From the NCBI GenBank assembly GCA_934572365.1, contig CAKTKX010000082.1, positions 1-6,131 on the forward strand: DNA of 6,131 nt, read 5' to 3'. The position numbers and the translations under genes are program-made. This DNA comes from an uncultured Oscillospiraceae bacterium. Its GTDB lineage: Bacteria; Bacillota; Clostridia; Oscillospirales; Oscillospiraceae. This document shows positions 5,196 to 6,131 of the stretch, piece by piece (position 1 is the first letter of the stretch; each line of letters begins with the position of its first letter). The notes under the pieces were generated by a model. It saw only the letters and a list, made by a program, of their open reading frames with translations, ran no database searches and was not told the DNA's origin.

Positions 5196-5229
5196 AAAAA
5201 TCCCCGAAATCGTAGGATTTCGGGGATTT
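5196..5229 (-). terminator. Terminator of the rplM-rpsI operon
   Basis: A perfect 14-bp stem (5198-5211 and 5216-5229) with a 4-base loop is followed on the - strand by a run ending in TTTTT. It lies about 31 bases after the rpsI stop codon. It is the native end of the ribosomal operon, so the foreign material starts beyond it. Confidence 0.92.
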
Positions 5230-5260
5230 GACTTGAAACTTTGAGTAAAAAGTTCGGGAA

Positions 5261-5665
5261 TCAGCGCTTGCTGAACTGAGGAGCGCGACGAGCGGCTTTG
5301 AGGCCGTACTTCTTTCTTTCCTTCATTCTGGGGTCGCGGGTCATGAAACCGGCGGCCTTCAAAGAAGCGCGGTACTCGGGATTCAGGGTGACCAGGGCGC
5401 GGGAAATGCCGTGACGGATGGCGCCGGCCTGACCGGAAACGCCGCCGCCGGCGACGGTGACAACGATGTCAACCTTGCCCAGCAGATCGGTGGTGACCAG
5501 GGGCTGACGGACGATCAGCTTCAGGGTGTCCAGACCGAAATACTCGTCGATGTCGCGGCCGTTGACGATGATGGAACCGGTGCCGTTCTCGTAAACGCGA
5601 ACACGGGCAACGGAGGACTTACGACGGCCGGTGCCGTAAAAATACTTCTTCTTGCTCTCGTACAT
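5261..5665 (-). CDS. rpsI: 30S ribosomal protein S9
   Basis: 134 residues, full length for the family. S9 is a small-subunit head protein whose C-terminal tail reaches the P-site tRNA. Diagnostic segments are [17 protein letters not shown] near the start, [36 protein letters not shown] in the centre, and the basic C-terminus [23 protein letters not shown], ending in the universal SKR. It starts 17 bases after the rplM stop with GGAGGT eight bases before the ATG, so it is co-transcribed with rplM in the conserved order. It ends at a strong terminator. Its 3' end faces the mobile-element remnant and appears intact. Confidence 0.98.
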   Translation of the reverse strand: MYESKKKYFYGTGRRKSSVARVRVYENGTGSIIVNGRDIDEYFGLDTLKLIVRQPLVTTDLLGKVDIVVTVAGGGVSGQAGAIRHGISRALVTLNPEYRASLKAAGFMTRDPRMKERKKYGLKAARRAPQFSKR

Positions 5666-5682
5666 TCTAAGTTACCTCCAAA

Positions 5683-6114
5683 TTAGTCCAGATTCCAAAC
5701 TTCGGGCTTCTGGGCAGCGTGGGGATGCTCGGCGCCCTTGTACAGGTGCAGACGGGTCAGAGCGTTCTTGCCCAGGGTGTTCTTGGGCAGCATGCCCTTG
5801 ACGGCCAGCTCAACGGCGTAGTCGGAGCGGGCAGCCATCATGTCGCGGGCCTTGGTCTCCTTCAGACCGCCGATCCAGCCGGACACACGGTAGTACTTCT
5901 TCTGCTCGGCCTTCTTGCCGGTCAGAACAGCCTTGTCGGTGTTGATGATGATGACGTTATCGCCGCAGTCAACGTTGGGAGTGAAGTCGACCTTGTGCTT
6001 GCCGCGAAGTAGGTTAGCGGCGGCGACAGCGGTACGGCCCAGGGGCTTACCGGCAGCGTCGATCACATACCACTTGCGCTCCAGGGTCTCCTTTTTCAGC
6101 AGAGTAGTGGACAT
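5683..6114 (-). CDS. rplM: 50S ribosomal protein L13
   Basis: 143 residues, full length for the family (about 142-145). L13 is an early-assembly protein of the large subunit. Diagnostic segments are ERKWYVIDAAGKPLGRTAV (residues about 12-30), LLRGKHKVDFTPNVDCGDNVIIIN, and VKGMLPKN with the downstream TLGKNALTRLHLYKGAEHPH. The ATG at 6114 is chosen because GGAGG (6127-6123) sits 8 bases upstream; an in-frame TTG at 6129 overlaps that RBS and is rejected. It is the first gene of the rplM-rpsI pair seen here. The promoter lies outside the window; in many bacteria L13 can regulate this operon, but no such site is visible in the 17 bases present. Confidence 0.98.
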   Translation of the reverse strand: MSTTLLKKETLERKWYVIDAAGKPLGRTAVAAANLLRGKHKVDFTPNVDCGDNVIIINTDKAVLTGKKAEQKKYYRVSGWIGGLKETKARDMMAARSDYAVELAVKGMLPKNTLGKNALTRLHLYKGAEHPHAAQKPEVWNLD

Positions 6115-6131
6115 TATGATTTCCTCCAATT

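Noticed and set aside
5411..6012. Open + frames opposite rpsI and rplM
   Set aside because: They are antisense to two essential, clearly recognised ribosomal genes and have no independent support.

Overview
The window looks like a chromosomal segment of a fairly GC-rich Bacillota bacterium of the class Clostridia, most plausibly an Oscillospiraceae-type gut organism. This is inferred from the style of the ribosomal proteins, the strong GGAGG ribosome binding sites, and a ParB/RepA(DUF6017)/DUF7768 gene set typical of clostridial conjugative elements. The genus cannot be fixed by eye.

Layout. (1) 1-1381: a secreted protein of 391 residues on + with its own promoter, a YkuD-like His/Cys motif and a C-terminal SH3-like domain. 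It ends in a strong hairpin shared with the convergent gene. (2) 1387-2546: two housekeeping-type genes on -, a GNAT acetyltransferase and an Ogt-type O6-alkylguanine-DNA methyltransferase. Each has its own promoter and RBS. (3) 2590-3263: a SLOG-family (YpsA/DUF1273-like) gene on -, divergent from an XRE regulator across a 125-base control region. The SLOG frame runs through its own transcription terminator. (4) 3264-5190: two small XRE regulators on +, then a scrambled remnant of an integrative/conjugative or plasmid-like backbone on - (parB front half, repA back half, first 31 codons of a DUF7768 gene). At least two deletion or recombination junctions are readable to within about 10 bases, near 3765-3775 and 4506-4511. 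(5) 5196-6131: the conserved rplM-rpsI ribosomal operon on -, with a classic terminator.

How it fits together. The replication/partition remnant abuts the 3' end of the rplM-rpsI operon. This suggests that a mobile element once inserted beside rpsI and then decayed, leaving the XRE regulators and possibly the SLOG gene as its surviving cargo or control region. No integrase, relaxase, tRNA, rRNA, complete IS or CRISPR array is visible. No complete novel system is evident. The most unusual features are the two gene-fusion scars, the SLOG frame whose stop codon lies beyond its terminator, and the divergent SLOG/XRE arrangement.

No gene-free stretch exceeds 300 bases. The longest, 4993-5260, holds the rpsI terminator, a 10-base direct repeat and a second terminator-like hairpin.
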